Shown here: piece after piece, positions 36,764 to 46,555 of the stretch
Layout of the letters: every line of letters begins with the position of its first letter
How positions within the stretch are numbered: position 1 is the stretch's first letter
Assembly: GCF_000467855.2 (NCBI RefSeq)
Contig: NZ_KI259221.1
Location: forward strand, 60,339 to 124,007
From: Porphyromonas sp. oral taxon 278 str. W7784
GTDB lineage: Bacteria > Bacteroidota > Bacteroidia > Bacteroidales > Porphyromonadaceae
Reading direction: 5' to 3'
Length of the DNA: 63,669 nt
Made by a program: the position numbers and the translations under genes
The notes under the pieces: model-generated
What the model was told of the DNA's origin: nothing
What the model saw: the letters and a program-made list of their open reading frames with translations, nothing else
Databases searched by the model: none

Positions 36764-38110
36764 ATGAACACGGTAAATCATAATATCTATTCAATTGGCA
36801 AACGGTGGCAGTACCGTTATGAGCCTGCTTTGGAGGATGAGTATTTGCTCTCTGATGCATATACAGGGCTGCAGTGTGCTATAAACCAGTCTATAATGCA
36901 ACTTCTGATCCAGATTGAGGATGGCCTTTCTATTGAAGAGATCGCTATTCGGAATGGTATACCAGAATACGACATCTTTTCAATAATTAATCGATTAAAC
37001 TCATCCTGGGAAGGACTTATAAGTCCAGGTGCAACGGGGAATGGGGTTACATACAGCAGAGTGAACCTCCAGAATTCCTACAATCAGTTTCAGCTACAAT
37101 ATCCTAAAAGTGTAGAAATCCAGATAACCGACAGGTGCAATTTAGCCTGTAAGCACTGTATAGTTTCCTGCGACAGTTCACAGAAAACAAGATGTATAGA
37201 GCCCAGTTCCTGGATTCAATGCCTCCAAGAGTTAGATTATAATCGTGTGTTTAACGTTACCCTTACCGGTGGGGAACTCCTTACATATGATGGGATAGAG
37301 GAGGTCTTATCGCTTCTTCGCCAAACAAAAATGCACTGTAATGTACTTAGCAACGGAATGCTTGTTAATGATCAAATAGCAGAGTTGTTAAGTAGTCCCA
37401 ATATAGCCGCTTCAATATCTATGGATGGAGTCACAGCAACCTCTCATGATTTTTTGAGAGGGAAAGGCGCATTTTTTCACCTCGAAAAGGGATTAGAAAA
37501 GCTCTTACGACATGGTGTTAGAGTTGGACTATCCGTAACAGTACATGCCAAAAATCACACGGAGATTGAGGAAATAGCAGCCTATGCAGCTCGCACTGGC
37601 TGTAGAGCTATCGCATTTATCCTTTTGGATCATTCAGGTCGTGCAGCATTAAATCCAGAATTACATATAACATCCCTTGAGCGGAGAAATATTTCTAAAC
37701 GTATCCAGGAACTCAAAGATAAATATAGGGGAAAAATTGCTATACATCATTTAGATCCCATGGCTGGATTGTCTGAGAGATGTGTAGATTATTCGATGGA
37801 TAGTATTGTATCCTGTACTGGGGCGGTATCTCACGTAGCAATTAGCCCCAATGGGGACATTTATCCGTGTGCCTTTGCTTTTGGAATGGATAGTTTCTGT
37901 TCTGGAAATATTACCGAAATGACAGTCAAGAAGGCATGGGAGACAACAAAGTGGGATATGATGCGAGGGAAGACTCATTATAGAGACCTCACAACGTGTC
38001 CCTCTTGCTCTTTTAGAAAGGTCTGTGGGAATCAGAGTTGCCGGATCCGAGCACTGTTACATAGCGGGGATTATTACGGAGTGCCATCTTGTGCCTGTTC
38101 CCGGCAATAG
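36764..38110 (+). CDS. Radical SAM/SPASM peptide maturase
   Basis: 448 residues. Residues 15-90 look like a PqqD-type recognition domain (YLLSDAYTGLQCAIN, LSIEEIAIRNGIPEYDI). The radical SAM core has C125-x3-C129-x2-C132 in ITDRCNLACKHC, then TLTGGELL and SISMDG. The C-terminal SPASM region is Cys-rich: SCTGAVSHVAISPNGDIYPC, then TTCPSCSFRKVCGNQSCR and a final CACS, for auxiliary iron-sulfur clusters. Such enzymes install thioether or carbon crosslinks on Cys-containing precursors. The frame runs back to 36647, but that part overlaps the attenuator; ATG 36764 fits the family start. Cys motif is complete, so it is not a pseudo-rSAM. Confidence 0.85.
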   Translation: MNTVNHNIYSIGKRWQYRYEPALEDEYLLSDAYTGLQCAINQSIMQLLIQIEDGLSIEEIAIRNGIPEYDIFSIINRLNSSWEGLISPGATGNGVTYSRVNLQNSYNQFQLQYPKSVEIQITDRCNLACKHCIVSCDSSQKTRCIEPSSWIQCLQELDYNRVFNVTLTGGELLTYDGIEEVLSLLRQTKMHCNVLSNGMLVNDQIAELLSSPNIAASISMDGVTATSHDFLRGKGAFFHLEKGLEKLLRHGVRVGLSVTVHAKNHTEIEEIAAYAARTGCRAIAFILLDHSGRAALNPELHITSLERRNISKRIQELKDKYRGKIAIHHLDPMAGLSERCVDYSMDSIVSCTGAVSHVAISPNGDIYPCAFAFGMDSFCSGNITEMTVKKAWETTKWDMMRGKTHYRDLTTCPSCSFRKVCGNQSCRIRALLHSGDYYGVPSCACSRQ

Positions 38111-38146
38111 CGAACTGAAGAACATCAAACTTAAGGTGTCAGAAAG

Positions 38147-40450
38147 ATGAAAATAATAACACTGAGGGCCCTATGTTTATTTGTCTCACTGTTTGTTCCC
38201 TCACAATTAATTGGGCAGGTAATACGGGGAACGGTCATCAATGAGAAAGGGGGGTATATCCCCTTTGCGAACATTGTCCTGCGCTCTGTTTCCGATAGCT
38301 CCTATGTGGGGGGCACCCTGAGCGATGAGGCAGGGCAATTTCTACTGCAGCTGGGCGACGAGGCAGATCGCACACGCTGCTTCCTCGAAGTCCGAAGCGT
38401 AGGCTACGCCGTACACCATATCCCGCCAGTACTGCCTGAGCAGCTACAAGTGCAGCTCAGTGAGCAGACACGCCTGCTGCAGGAGGTATGGGTTCGGGCT
38501 CCACGGGCCATACGCCTTGTGCCCGATGGGCGTGTGATCAATGTCAAGCTCCTCGGACTGCAGGAGGTCGAGGGCGTCTTTAGCCTTTTGGGGATGCTCC
38601 CAGGCCTCTCAGTTCGTGGTGAAGCGATCAGTGTCGTCGGGCGTGGTACGCCCCTTGTCTACGTTAACGGCCGTGAGGTGACGGATCTCTCGCTGCTCTC
38701 TCGCTACGATAGTAAGGATATTGTCTCTGTGAAGATCATCACTAACCCAGGGGTACGCTATGGAGCCTCCACAAGATCAGTGCTTGAGATCAAGACACGC
38801 AACCCCGAGGATGGGCTTGGCGGTAGAGTCTCTCTGCAGGCAAGTCAGGGCAGGCGCTTCGGCTTGCGAGAGTTTGCCTCACTCGTCTACAAGCAAGGAG
38901 CCTTCGACTACTTCCTCACGCTTAGTAACCGCTCGCAGCGCAGCCACTACGGTAGTAGTACCCTGATGGAGCTGCCTACTGCTCAGGCGACGAAGATCTC
39001 TATGGAAGTCGACCAGGAGGATAAAAGCTGCTCCCGCTACCTTATTGCGGGGGTTAACTACACTCCCAGTAAAGAGCATAGTCTTGGGCTACAGTATGAC
39101 TTTACACAAAAGCCCAAGTGGGAGATCGACTCAGACATACAGTCGCATATCTCGACCAAAGGAAGCTCCCGACAAGAGGCGCAGCACTCGCACTACTCCA
39201 ATAAGGATCACTACCATAGTCTGAATGCCTATTACCTGGGGACAATTACTCCCAGCTATCAGCTGCGCTATGATATGAACCTTTTCTTCAAGCGAGAGGA
39301 GGCGGAGAATAAATTCTCCCTTGAGCAAGCAGGGCAAACGCCTAAGCACCACCGCTCTGACCTCGAGCAGCGCTCCCGGCTCCTCTCGGCACGCCTGCAG
39401 CACTTCATCCAACTAGGGCAGGGGCAGCTAACCTTAGGCAATGAGGCTGCATGGACAAGGAACAAGCAGCGGCACGTGGCGACACTCAGCACCCTGCGAC
39501 AAGCTGACTCGAAGATTGAGAACCAGCTTTATGCCGCCTTTGCTAGCTACACAAGGGCTTGGGGTAGTCTTATGGCAGAGCTGGGCTTACGCTACGAATA
39601 CAATAAGTACGACTATCATGAGGCGGGTGTGCTGCAGCCTGAGCAGAGTAAGGCGTATCACTACCTGATGCCCTCGGTGCAAGTAGCCCTACAAGCCCCC
39701 GTTGCTCTGAGCCTCTCCTACCAGACTAAGACCAAGCGCCCCTCGTATCACCTCCTGAGTGACCGCCATCAGTACAATAATGAGTACCTCTACGAAGGGG
39801 GTAACCGCTATCTTCTACCCCAGAATACGCAAGTTCTCGCCCTTGGGGCACAGTGGCAGGATCTACAGGCCGCCGTGGAGTACCAGCATCTGCACAATGC
39901 TATATATTTCTATACGAAGTATGATCCAGCGCTTGCCGTAGCTCTCTCCAAGCCTTATAACATCCCACACTCCGGTGCGCTCGACTTCAGTGCTTCGTGG
40001 AGCCCACGCTTTGGTCTCTGGCGCCCAAGTCTGCAGCTGCTTGTGCATAAGCCTTTTTTGCGCTTCGAGGGCGAGGAGTTTAGTGATGCCAGTCTGATGG
40101 CAAGCCTGAGGAACTTTTTTCTCTTTCGCAAGCAAGGCCTAAACTTCAGCATGGAGGCAAGTTACTTCTCTGGTGGCAGTCAGGAGCTGAGCCAAGTGGA
40201 TGCTTATTGGCAGATGGACTTATCTATTAATAAGACCTTCTTCGATCAGCGACTGCGCCTATCGCTCTCGCTTGATGATGCCTTTAATACGGGCTATAGT
40301 TCCGTTACGCTGCGCGCACGAGAACTTAAGATACACCATGCGCAGCGGCCAGATGGTCGCAGACTCAAGCTGACGCTAAACTACAGCTTCAACATGAAGA
40401 AAAATCGCTTCAAGGGCGAAGACTCCAGCAGTGAGTTGCAGCGTCTTTAG
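38147..40450 (+). CDS. Outer-membrane beta-barrel (TonB receptor-like) protein
   Basis: 767 residues. Signal peptide (1-23), carboxypeptidase-D-like regulatory domain (IRGTVINEKGGYIPFANIVL), plug (LLGMLPGLSVRG.. VYVNGREV) and a long barrel rich in alternating Tyr/Leu strands, ending in NYSFNMKKNRF. It belongs to the outer membrane beta-barrel family rather than SusC. Codon use is GC-richer than its neighbours, which hints at a separate origin. Position between maturase and transporter suggests passage or sensing of the peptide at the outer membrane. Confidence 0.8.
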   Translation: MKIITLRALCLFVSLFVPSQLIGQVIRGTVINEKGGYIPFANIVLRSVSDSSYVGGTLSDEAGQFLLQLGDEADRTRCFLEVRSVGYAVHHIPPVLPEQLQVQLSEQTRLLQEVWVRAPRAIRLVPDGRVINVKLLGLQEVEGVFSLLGMLPGLSVRGEAISVVGRGTPLVYVNGREVTDLSLLSRYDSKDIVSVKIITNPGVRYGASTRSVLEIKTRNPEDGLGGRVSLQASQGRRFGLREFASLVYKQGAFDYFLTLSNRSQRSHYGSSTLMELPTAQATKISMEVDQEDKSCSRYLIAGVNYTPSKEHSLGLQYDFTQKPKWEIDSDIQSHISTKGSSRQEAQHSHYSNKDHYHSLNAYYLGTITPSYQLRYDMNLFFKREEAENKFSLEQAGQTPKHHRSDLEQRSRLLSARLQHFIQLGQGQLTLGNEAAWTRNKQRHVATLSTLRQADSKIENQLYAAFASYTRAWGSLMAELGLRYEYNKYDYHEAGVLQPEQSKAYHYLMPSVQVALQAPVALSLSYQTKTKRPSYHLLSDRHQYNNEYLYEGGNRYLLPQNTQVLALGAQWQDLQAAVEYQHLHNAIYFYTKYDPALAVALSKPYNIPHSGALDFSASWSPRFGLWRPSLQLLVHKPFLRFEGEEFSDASLMASLRNFFLFRKQGLNFSMEASYFSGGSQELSQVDAYWQMDLSINKTFFDQRLRLSLSLDDAFNTGYSSVTLRARELKIHHAQRPDGRRLKLTLNYSFNMKKNRFKGEDSSSELQRL

Positions 40451-40489
40451 AATCTGTAGCATTCATCTTACAAGGTAAGAAGAAAATAT

Positions 40490-42724
40490 GTGAAAACTTA
40501 TTTTATCAGACAACAAGATGCGATGGATTGTGGCCCCTCATGCTTGGCAATGATAGCTGGGCATTATGGATTGCATCCTGACGTTGAGGCATTACGTAAG
40601 GCCTGTGCTTTAGGTATCGGTGGCGTTTCTCTCCTTGGCATAAGTAAAGCTGCTGAAGAAATTGGTTTCCATACAATTGGAGGTCGGCTTACCTTAGACT
40701 CACTCATCACAGAGGCTAAGCTACCCTGCATCCTTCACTGGAAGCAAAATCACTTTGTAGTCCTTTATAAAGTACGTAGGAAGAAGCATCATCCTATATT
40801 TTACGTTGCAGATCCAGGGATGGGCTTGCTTGAGTACAGTAAGCGAGAGCTCCAAGCATATTGGATCAGCACCCAAAGCCAGGGAGAAGAGAAAGGCATT
40901 GCACTGCTTCTAGAGCCAACCTCACTCTTCCATACCCTTGTCGCAGCGCAAAAGATAGACAGATGGACAATGAAGGGAGCTACGCCCTCTCGCCTTAGCT
41001 TTCTTTGGGGCTATCTAAAGAAGTACCACCGCTATTTCTTTCAGCTTATGCTCGGGCTGTTCCTGGCTTCTCTGCTGCAGCTCATCTTCCCATTTCTCAC
41101 ACAATCGATAGTAGACACTGGGATTGGAGGCAAGGAGATTAGCTTTATCTGGCTTGTACTTCTGGCACAGCTGATGCTTCTATTTAGCCGCACCATCGTA
41201 GACTTCATACGCTCCAAGTTGCTACTTCATATCTCCACACGGATTAACATCTCCCTGATCTCGGACTTCTTCATTAAGCTGATGAAGCTACCCATGTCTT
41301 TCTTTGACACAAAGCTTATGGGAGATTTGCTACAGCGTATCGAAGATCACCGACGGGTAGAGCATTTCTTAACATCGAATAGCCTGAGCCTCATATTCTC
41401 GTTCTTCACTTTTCTTGTTTTTGGCGGAGTCCTAGCGTCCTATAATCTAGGTATTTTCCTCATTTTCATTCTTGGGGCTCTACTTTATGCTGGCTGGATT
41501 GTACTCTTCCTCAAAAAGCTCAGGGTGCTTGATTATAAATACTTTGAGCAAGCTGGTCGCAATCGCAATGTCACCTACCAGCTTATCGCTGGGATGCAGG
41601 AAATCAAGCTTCAGGGCTGCGAGCAGCGTAAGCGTTGGGAATGGGAAGATGTACAGGCTGACTTATTTAAAGTCAGCCTTGAGAGCCTGAATCTTGATCA
41701 AATCCAGCAAATAGGTAGTATCACGATCAACGAGATAAAAAACATCCTTATAACTGTCCTTGCTGCTACCGCTGTCATCCATGGAGAGATGACACTTGGG
41801 ATGATGCTTGCTGTCCAGTATATCATCGGGCAGCTCAATAGTCCGGTTGATAAGCTTATTCATTTCGTGTATTCATGGCAAGAGGTAAGCATTAGTCTGG
41901 AGCGTATGAATGAGATCCATCAATCAAAGAATGAAGAGGATAAGGCGCGTACACGAGCTGGATATGGTACAGAAGCTCCTTTAGCGCAATCCTTACATAT
42001 CAGGGACTTAAGCTTTAAGTATGATCGCTATAGTGGAAAAGATATACTCTCTCATATCACGCTAACTATCCCTCAAGATAAAGTAACAGCAATCGTTGGA
42101 GCCAGTGGAAGTGGAAAGACCACACTCCTCAAACTTTTACTTGGGTATTACCCTCCGCTTGAGGGCGCAATCCTCCTTGGAGGCGTCCCTCTGCAGGAAT
42201 ATAAGCTCACATGGTGGCGCAGCGAGTGTGGAGCAGTTATGCAGGAAAGTTTCCTTTTCTCTGACACGATAGCCCGAAACATCGCAGTTAGTGATGAGGA
42301 GCCTGAGCTAGAGCGTATCCGTCACGCCGCACGAGTTGCCAATATTGCGGACTACATTGAGGCTCTTCCGTTAGGCTATAACACCATGATAGGACAGGAT
42401 GGGCAAGGGGTAAGCCAAGGACAGCGACAGCGGATTCTCATTGCTCGCGTGGTTTATAAAAATCCTCAATTTGTCTTTCTTGATGAGGCAACAAATGCAC
42501 TTGATGCAAACAATGAGCGAGGAATAACAGAAAATTTGAGCTCTTTCTATAAAGGGAAAACAGTTATTGTGGTAGCTCATCGCCTATCAACGGTACGCTA
42601 TGCAGACCAGATTGTAGTCCTTGATGCAGGGAAAATCGTTGAGGTTGGGACTCATGAGGAGCTCACAGCTAAAAGAGGTAAGTACTATACGCTCGTAAAG
42701 AACCAGCTAGAATTAGGGAATTGA
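40490..42724 (+). CDS. C39 peptidase-containing ABC transporter
   Basis: 744 residues. N-terminal C39 domain: QQDAMDCGPSCLAMI with catalytic Cys14, His88 in NHFVVLY and Asp108 in VADPGMG. Then about six membrane helices (170-430). ATPase: Walker A GASGSGKTT, signature VSQGQRQRILIARVV, Walker B FVFLDEATNALD, His switch VVAHRLSTV. PCAT transporters cut after Gly-Gly and export the core; the precursor at 36462 ends its leader in GG. Start is GTG at 40490 (an ATG two bases earlier is followed by TGA). The accessory gene follows after one base. Confidence 0.92.
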   Translation: MKTYFIRQQDAMDCGPSCLAMIAGHYGLHPDVEALRKACALGIGGVSLLGISKAAEEIGFHTIGGRLTLDSLITEAKLPCILHWKQNHFVVLYKVRRKKHHPIFYVADPGMGLLEYSKRELQAYWISTQSQGEEKGIALLLEPTSLFHTLVAAQKIDRWTMKGATPSRLSFLWGYLKKYHRYFFQLMLGLFLASLLQLIFPFLTQSIVDTGIGGKEISFIWLVLLAQLMLLFSRTIVDFIRSKLLLHISTRINISLISDFFIKLMKLPMSFFDTKLMGDLLQRIEDHRRVEHFLTSNSLSLIFSFFTFLVFGGVLASYNLGIFLIFILGALLYAGWIVLFLKKLRVLDYKYFEQAGRNRNVTYQLIAGMQEIKLQGCEQRKRWEWEDVQADLFKVSLESLNLDQIQQIGSITINEIKNILITVLAATAVIHGEMTLGMMLAVQYIIGQLNSPVDKLIHFVYSWQEVSISLERMNEIHQSKNEEDKARTRAGYGTEAPLAQSLHIRDLSFKYDRYSGKDILSHITLTIPQDKVTAIVGASGSGKTTLLKLLLGYYPPLEGAILLGGVPLQEYKLTWWRSECGAVMQESFLFSDTIARNIAVSDEEPELERIRHAARVANIADYIEALPLGYNTMIGQDGQGVSQGQRQRILIARVVYKNPQFVFLDEATNALDANNERGITENLSSFYKGKTVIVVAHRLSTVRYADQIVVLDAGKIVEVGTHEELTAKRGKYYTLVKNQLELGN

Positions 42725-42725
42725 T

Positions 42726-43223
42726 ATGGGCACCTATGAAAAGGAGATTGGTAAGAGCGCTCACGATTTAGAGCTTCGTAGCGAGAAGGTACGCAGTATC
42801 ATTGGTCAGGTCCCTCCTTCGCTGCTTCGCTATGGAGCGCTAGCGATCCTTGCAGCACTTGTTATCCTTGTGTATGTAAGCTACTCTATTCCTTACAAGC
42901 AGATATATACCGGTACGGCTGTTATTAGAGCGCTCCCTGACTCATTAGAAGCCTCCCCCACAGCCGTACTTATCAAGTTCTCAGATAGAAGGCCTGCATT
43001 GTCCCCTACAGAAAAGCTACCAATAACACTGCATACTCCAATGGGAGAAGTTGAGGGTAAACTCGTTAAGCTATCATCATGGAGAGATAGCTTGGGTAGG
43101 CAGGAAGCCTTCTGTTTATTTCTATTAAGTGAACTTTCCCTTTTACAAAACCATGAAGTGGACTTTACGATTGTACGAACTTCAGGGAATATTTTGCAGA
43201 AGGTGCTAGGAGATCTTTTCTAG
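42726..43223 (+). CDS. Short HlyD-like accessory protein
   Basis: 165 residues. N-terminal basic stretch with ELRSEKVRSIIGQVPPSLLRYG, one membrane helix (36-54), then YTGTAVIRALP and, at the end, TSGNILQKVLGDLF, which echo the first and last segments of HlyD-type membrane fusion proteins. The 200-250 residues of hairpin and lipoyl domain between them are missing, yet the frame is clean. It directly follows the transporter (1-bp gap) and its stop overlaps the convergent coupling-protein gene by 4 bp. Confidence 0.65.
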   Translation: MGTYEKEIGKSAHDLELRSEKVRSIIGQVPPSLLRYGALAILAALVILVYVSYSIPYKQIYTGTAVIRALPDSLEASPTAVLIKFSDRRPALSPTEKLPITLHTPMGEVEGKLVKLSSWRDSLGRQEAFCLFLLSELSLLQNHEVDFTIVRTSGNILQKVLGDLF

Positions 43224-45226
43224 TTATCTTTCAATAAGTGTGCGAGGTTAGGGTCACTCTTGATTCGCTCAATCTCTAACTCTACAAGGGATAGAATTTC
43301 TTGCTTGACGCGCTTATAGTTGGTTTCGATGGTCTCGGTGAGACTGTCGGAGCCATCTTCGTTTGGGAAAGTGGCGATAGTGGGTATAGGCAGGTAGGCT
43401 TTGCTCTCAGCAGAGACTTTGGCTACATCGACAACGATTTCAGCGTGGAAGATTTTCTGCTCGATACGTTCATCGAAGTTATCGGAGACTGCACCTACAA
43501 ACATACCTTGGGTAAGGTTGCTGATTTTGCTCGCTGGAATAAGCGAGTCCATCTGCGTGGAGATGGATGTAGATTTATCGTTGCGATTGATAGTCATTGA
43601 TTGCCGTTGTTGGAGGACTTTACCGAAGCGTTCACTGAGGGTCTTGGCGGTCTCGCCCACAACTTGTCCTGAGAATACATTCCCCACAGTGTTTTGAATC
43701 ACCTTGCTCTCCTTGTCTCCGTAGTCACGTGTGAGCTGTGAAAAGTCCTGAAAACCTAAACATACAGCTACCTTGTTGGAGCGAGCTGTTGCGATGAGGT
43801 TGTCTAGGCCACGGAAGTAGATGGTTGGTAGCTCATCGATGATGACGGAGGACTTGAGCTGCTTCTTCTTGTTGATGAGCTTGACGATACGGCTGTTATA
43901 TAGTCCCAGGGCAGCAGAGTAGATGTTCTGTCGGTCGGGGTTGTTCCCCACGACGAGGACCTTGGGCTCACGTGGGTTATTGATGTCGAGGGAGAAGTCA
44001 TCGCCAGTCATTACCCAGTAGAGTGCTGGGGAGATCATACGAGAGAGTGGAATCTTTGCCGAGGCGATCTGCCCTTGTAGCTGGTCTTGTGCTCCACCTT
44101 CCCAGGCATCCATGAAGGGGGACAGGTAGTTGGCGAGCTCATCGTAGGCGGTGAGGATAGGGAAGATTTGGGCGTAGGGGCGGTTGAGGAACTCGATGGC
44201 ATGGGGGAAGGTACAGTACCTGCCTCCCTGGTAGATCTTGAGGAACCAGATGATGGCCGCCAGTAAGATGATGGGCGACTCGACGAAGAAGTCTCCCTGC
44301 TTCTGTATCCATGTCCGGTTCAGGTTGAGCATGATGGTGTAGGCGGACTCGTAGGCATCGGAGATGTCCGTCATGAAGGCGGGGTTGATGGGATTACAGC
44401 GATGCGACTTGCGCGGGTCGTCGAAGTTGATGACGAAGAACTGAGGCTTTACCTCATAGGCATCGAGGTGTGTCAAGAGATGGTTGTAGGCGATCTCCGA
44501 GAGGTCTGGGAACTTGTAATCGTAGATGTACATGGCGAATCCCTTCTCGATCTGCTGTTTGATGTAGTTATTGACTATGGCGAAGGACTTCCCCGAGCCA
44601 GGGGTTCCAAGTACCATGGATGCACGGAAGGGATTGACAATGTTGATCCATCCCTTGTGCCATTGTTTCTTGTAGTAGAATCGGGTGGGTAGGTTCACGG
44701 AGTATTCGTTCTCCAAGACGCGTGTCTCCTGCATGAAGCTCTCATTCTCGAGGTTGAAGACGTCGTCCATCAGATTGTTCTTGAGCAGGCGACTCATCCA
44801 CACACCAGCCATGAGGAGGCAGATATACCCCACGGAGAGGGTAAAGATGTAGAGTGAGGCAGCACCTACCTTGCCGATGGGCAAAGCTAGTAGCCACCAG
44901 TTGAGAAAGAAGAGAATAAAGCCCACAGCGAGCACTGCCCAAATCTTTGGCCAAGTAATGCTCTCCTCTTTGACACCCTTGGTTCCGAGACAGGATAGCG
45001 CAAGGAAGACGAGGCAGAAGAGTTTCGTCCAAAGGATGGATGAGAAGAGGCTGGTTGTTCGCTGGAAGTTCATAAGGATCTTGTCCACGATACCGAGAGT
45101 GAAGCCCCAGGTGAGGAAGGCTCCATAGCAGAACCAATACGCATTGATAAGGAGGAATATCACGGAGAGCGCTCTCATGAAGTCCATGATCTTCCCGAGG
45201 GCTCTGAGGTCGTCTTCTTGTGCCAT
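43220..45226 (-). CDS. mobC: VirD4-type coupling protein
   Basis: 668 residues. Four N-terminal membrane helices (20-140), then Walker A GTPGSGKSFAIVNN, Walker B-like SVIIDELPTIYF, and CLGFQDFSQLTRDYG. It belongs to the MobC/TraG type IV coupling proteins of Bacteroidota elements, which hand relaxase-bound DNA to the mating channel. It lies 43 bp after the relaxase gene on the same strand. Intact and of usual length. Confidence 0.9.
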   Translation of the reverse strand: MAQEDDLRALGKIMDFMRALSVIFLLINAYWFCYGAFLTWGFTLGIVDKILMNFQRTTSLFSSILWTKLFCLVFLALSCLGTKGVKEESITWPKIWAVLAVGFILFFLNWWLLALPIGKVGAASLYIFTLSVGYICLLMAGVWMSRLLKNNLMDDVFNLENESFMQETRVLENEYSVNLPTRFYYKKQWHKGWINIVNPFRASMVLGTPGSGKSFAIVNNYIKQQIEKGFAMYIYDYKFPDLSEIAYNHLLTHLDAYEVKPQFFVINFDDPRKSHRCNPINPAFMTDISDAYESAYTIMLNLNRTWIQKQGDFFVESPIILLAAIIWFLKIYQGGRYCTFPHAIEFLNRPYAQIFPILTAYDELANYLSPFMDAWEGGAQDQLQGQIASAKIPLSRMISPALYWVMTGDDFSLDINNPREPKVLVVGNNPDRQNIYSAALGLYNSRIVKLINKKKQLKSSVIIDELPTIYFRGLDNLIATARSNKVAVCLGFQDFSQLTRDYGDKESKVIQNTVGNVFSGQVVGETAKTLSERFGKVLQQRQSMTINRNDKSTSISTQMDSLIPASKISNLTQGMFVGAVSDNFDERIEQKIFHAEIVVDVAKVSAESKAYLPIPTIATFPNEDGSDSLTETIETNYKRVKQEILSLVELEIERIKSDPNLAHLLKDN

Positions 45227-45268
45227 AGCTGTAATCTTGTTAAAGTTAGAATAGGGAGGTTGGTTTGT

Positions 45269-46555
45269 TCAGCCTTTTCTTCTCTTGAGCCTAAGCCGAT
45301 GTCGTCTACGGAGCTTGCGCTGCCAGCTTGCTTCCTTCCAATCGTCGTTACCGGTTGTAAGGGGAAGATCTCCGATAAGTTCGTCTAATATCGACTCCAT
45401 GGGGTTATCACTTCCTTCCGCGAGGAGGGGAATACTGTGGGCGAGGCCCTTCGGTGCCTCCCAGGGGGATGATAAGTTTCCATAGAGCTTTTCGTCTAGG
45501 AAGCGATTAGACTCAGGGGCTGAGAAGTAGGCTTCAAACTGCTTGGCGGCATAGCCCTTTCCCAGGCGCGAGCCATTGAGTGCTATACCAAGGTTGTCAT
45601 CGATGAAGGTGATGCCATAGATACGCCCACTGTCGTTCTTGCGAATCATACAACGTAGCCCTTGCTCCTGTAAACGAGTTAAGAGATCCGCATCACTATG
45701 GGGAGGAGTCCGCATCACAGCCAATACTCTTTGTCGTATACCAGCGATGAAGGGTTTAATGCTTTGTTTGGACTGCTTCATCTTATGCTGAACGGCAGCG
45801 TAACCCACTCCCCGCCCAATCTTGGAGGCGTGTATGGGGATACCCACTTTGTTGCCCTTATCATCGGTCGATACATAGACCAAGCCATCGTATTGTTTGC
45901 CCAGGTAAGTGGTTTTGACCTCCTCGACAGCGAGGTTATACCTCCTCAAAACGGCATTAAACTCACCCAAGGAGCAGAAGTGGTAGTGCATTAATACCCC
46001 ACGAAGAGTTTGGGCCATCTCGCTTCGGATATTATCTAGGGGCAAGTGCTCTTGGGAGGCGGGGGCATTTGTCCTCTGCTCCTTGCTAGGTGTACTGGGG
46101 ATGAGTCCATACTTACGCTCCAAGAGATCGGTGATTCGTTTGCTGCGTCTGTTCTCAAACTTGTCGTTAATCTTCTCTCCAGCGCTATTGACACGGAGTG
46201 ATACGATGTGTATATGCTCACGGGCGATGTCGTTATGCTTAAAGACAATGTAGGGCTGCTCGCCATAGCCGAGTGCCTGCATATACTCCTGGGCGATTTG
46301 TGTAAGCTGTTCATCGGATAGCTTTTCGTCTGGGTGCGGATTAAGCGAGCAATGAAAGACCACATTCTTCGTGCGACACTTCTTAGGAATAGCTGCCTGC
46401 ATATCGCTAAGCACTTCTTCCATGGTATAGCCACCTTCAGGATTGGCATACAAGCCCTCAGCTAGGAGAACGCTCGCGTCCCCAGATACTACCTTTTTGA
46501 AGTTGTAGCCGAGGGCTCCAGCTAGATTTTCCGAGCTCGAGATCTTAGCAATCAT
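45269..46555 (-). CDS. mobB: Relaxase (MobB, HUH family)
   Basis: 428 residues. N-terminal relaxase domain: MIAKISSSENLAGALGYN, then FHCSLNPHPDEKL and the metal-binding REHIHIVSLRV histidines. A C-terminal basic tail (KLRRRHRLRLKRRKG). The enzyme nicks oriT and stays on the 5' end for transfer. ATG overlaps the stop of mobA by 4 bp, so the pair is coupled. Probable oriT at 46953-47041. Confidence 0.9.
   Translation of the reverse strand: MIAKISSSENLAGALGYNFKKVVSGDASVLLAEGLYANPEGGYTMEEVLSDMQAAIPKKCRTKNVVFHCSLNPHPDEKLSDEQLTQIAQEYMQALGYGEQPYIVFKHNDIAREHIHIVSLRVNSAGEKINDKFENRRSKRITDLLERKYGLIPSTPSKEQRTNAPASQEHLPLDNIRSEMAQTLRGVLMHYHFCSLGEFNAVLRRYNLAVEEVKTTYLGKQYDGLVYVSTDDKGNKVGIPIHASKIGRGVGYAAVQHKMKQSKQSIKPFIAGIRQRVLAVMRTPPHSDADLLTRLQEQGLRCMIRKNDSGRIYGITFIDDNLGIALNGSRLGKGYAAKQFEAYFSAPESNRFLDEKLYGNLSSPWEAPKGLAHSIPLLAEGSDNPMESILDELIGDLPLTTGNDDWKEASWQRKLRRRHRLRLKRRKG

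Noticed and set aside
36764-38110. Pseudo-rSAM partner of the GG-Bacteroidales type
   Set aside because: The Cx3Cx2C cluster motif and SPASM cysteines are complete, so this is a genuine radical SAM enzyme.
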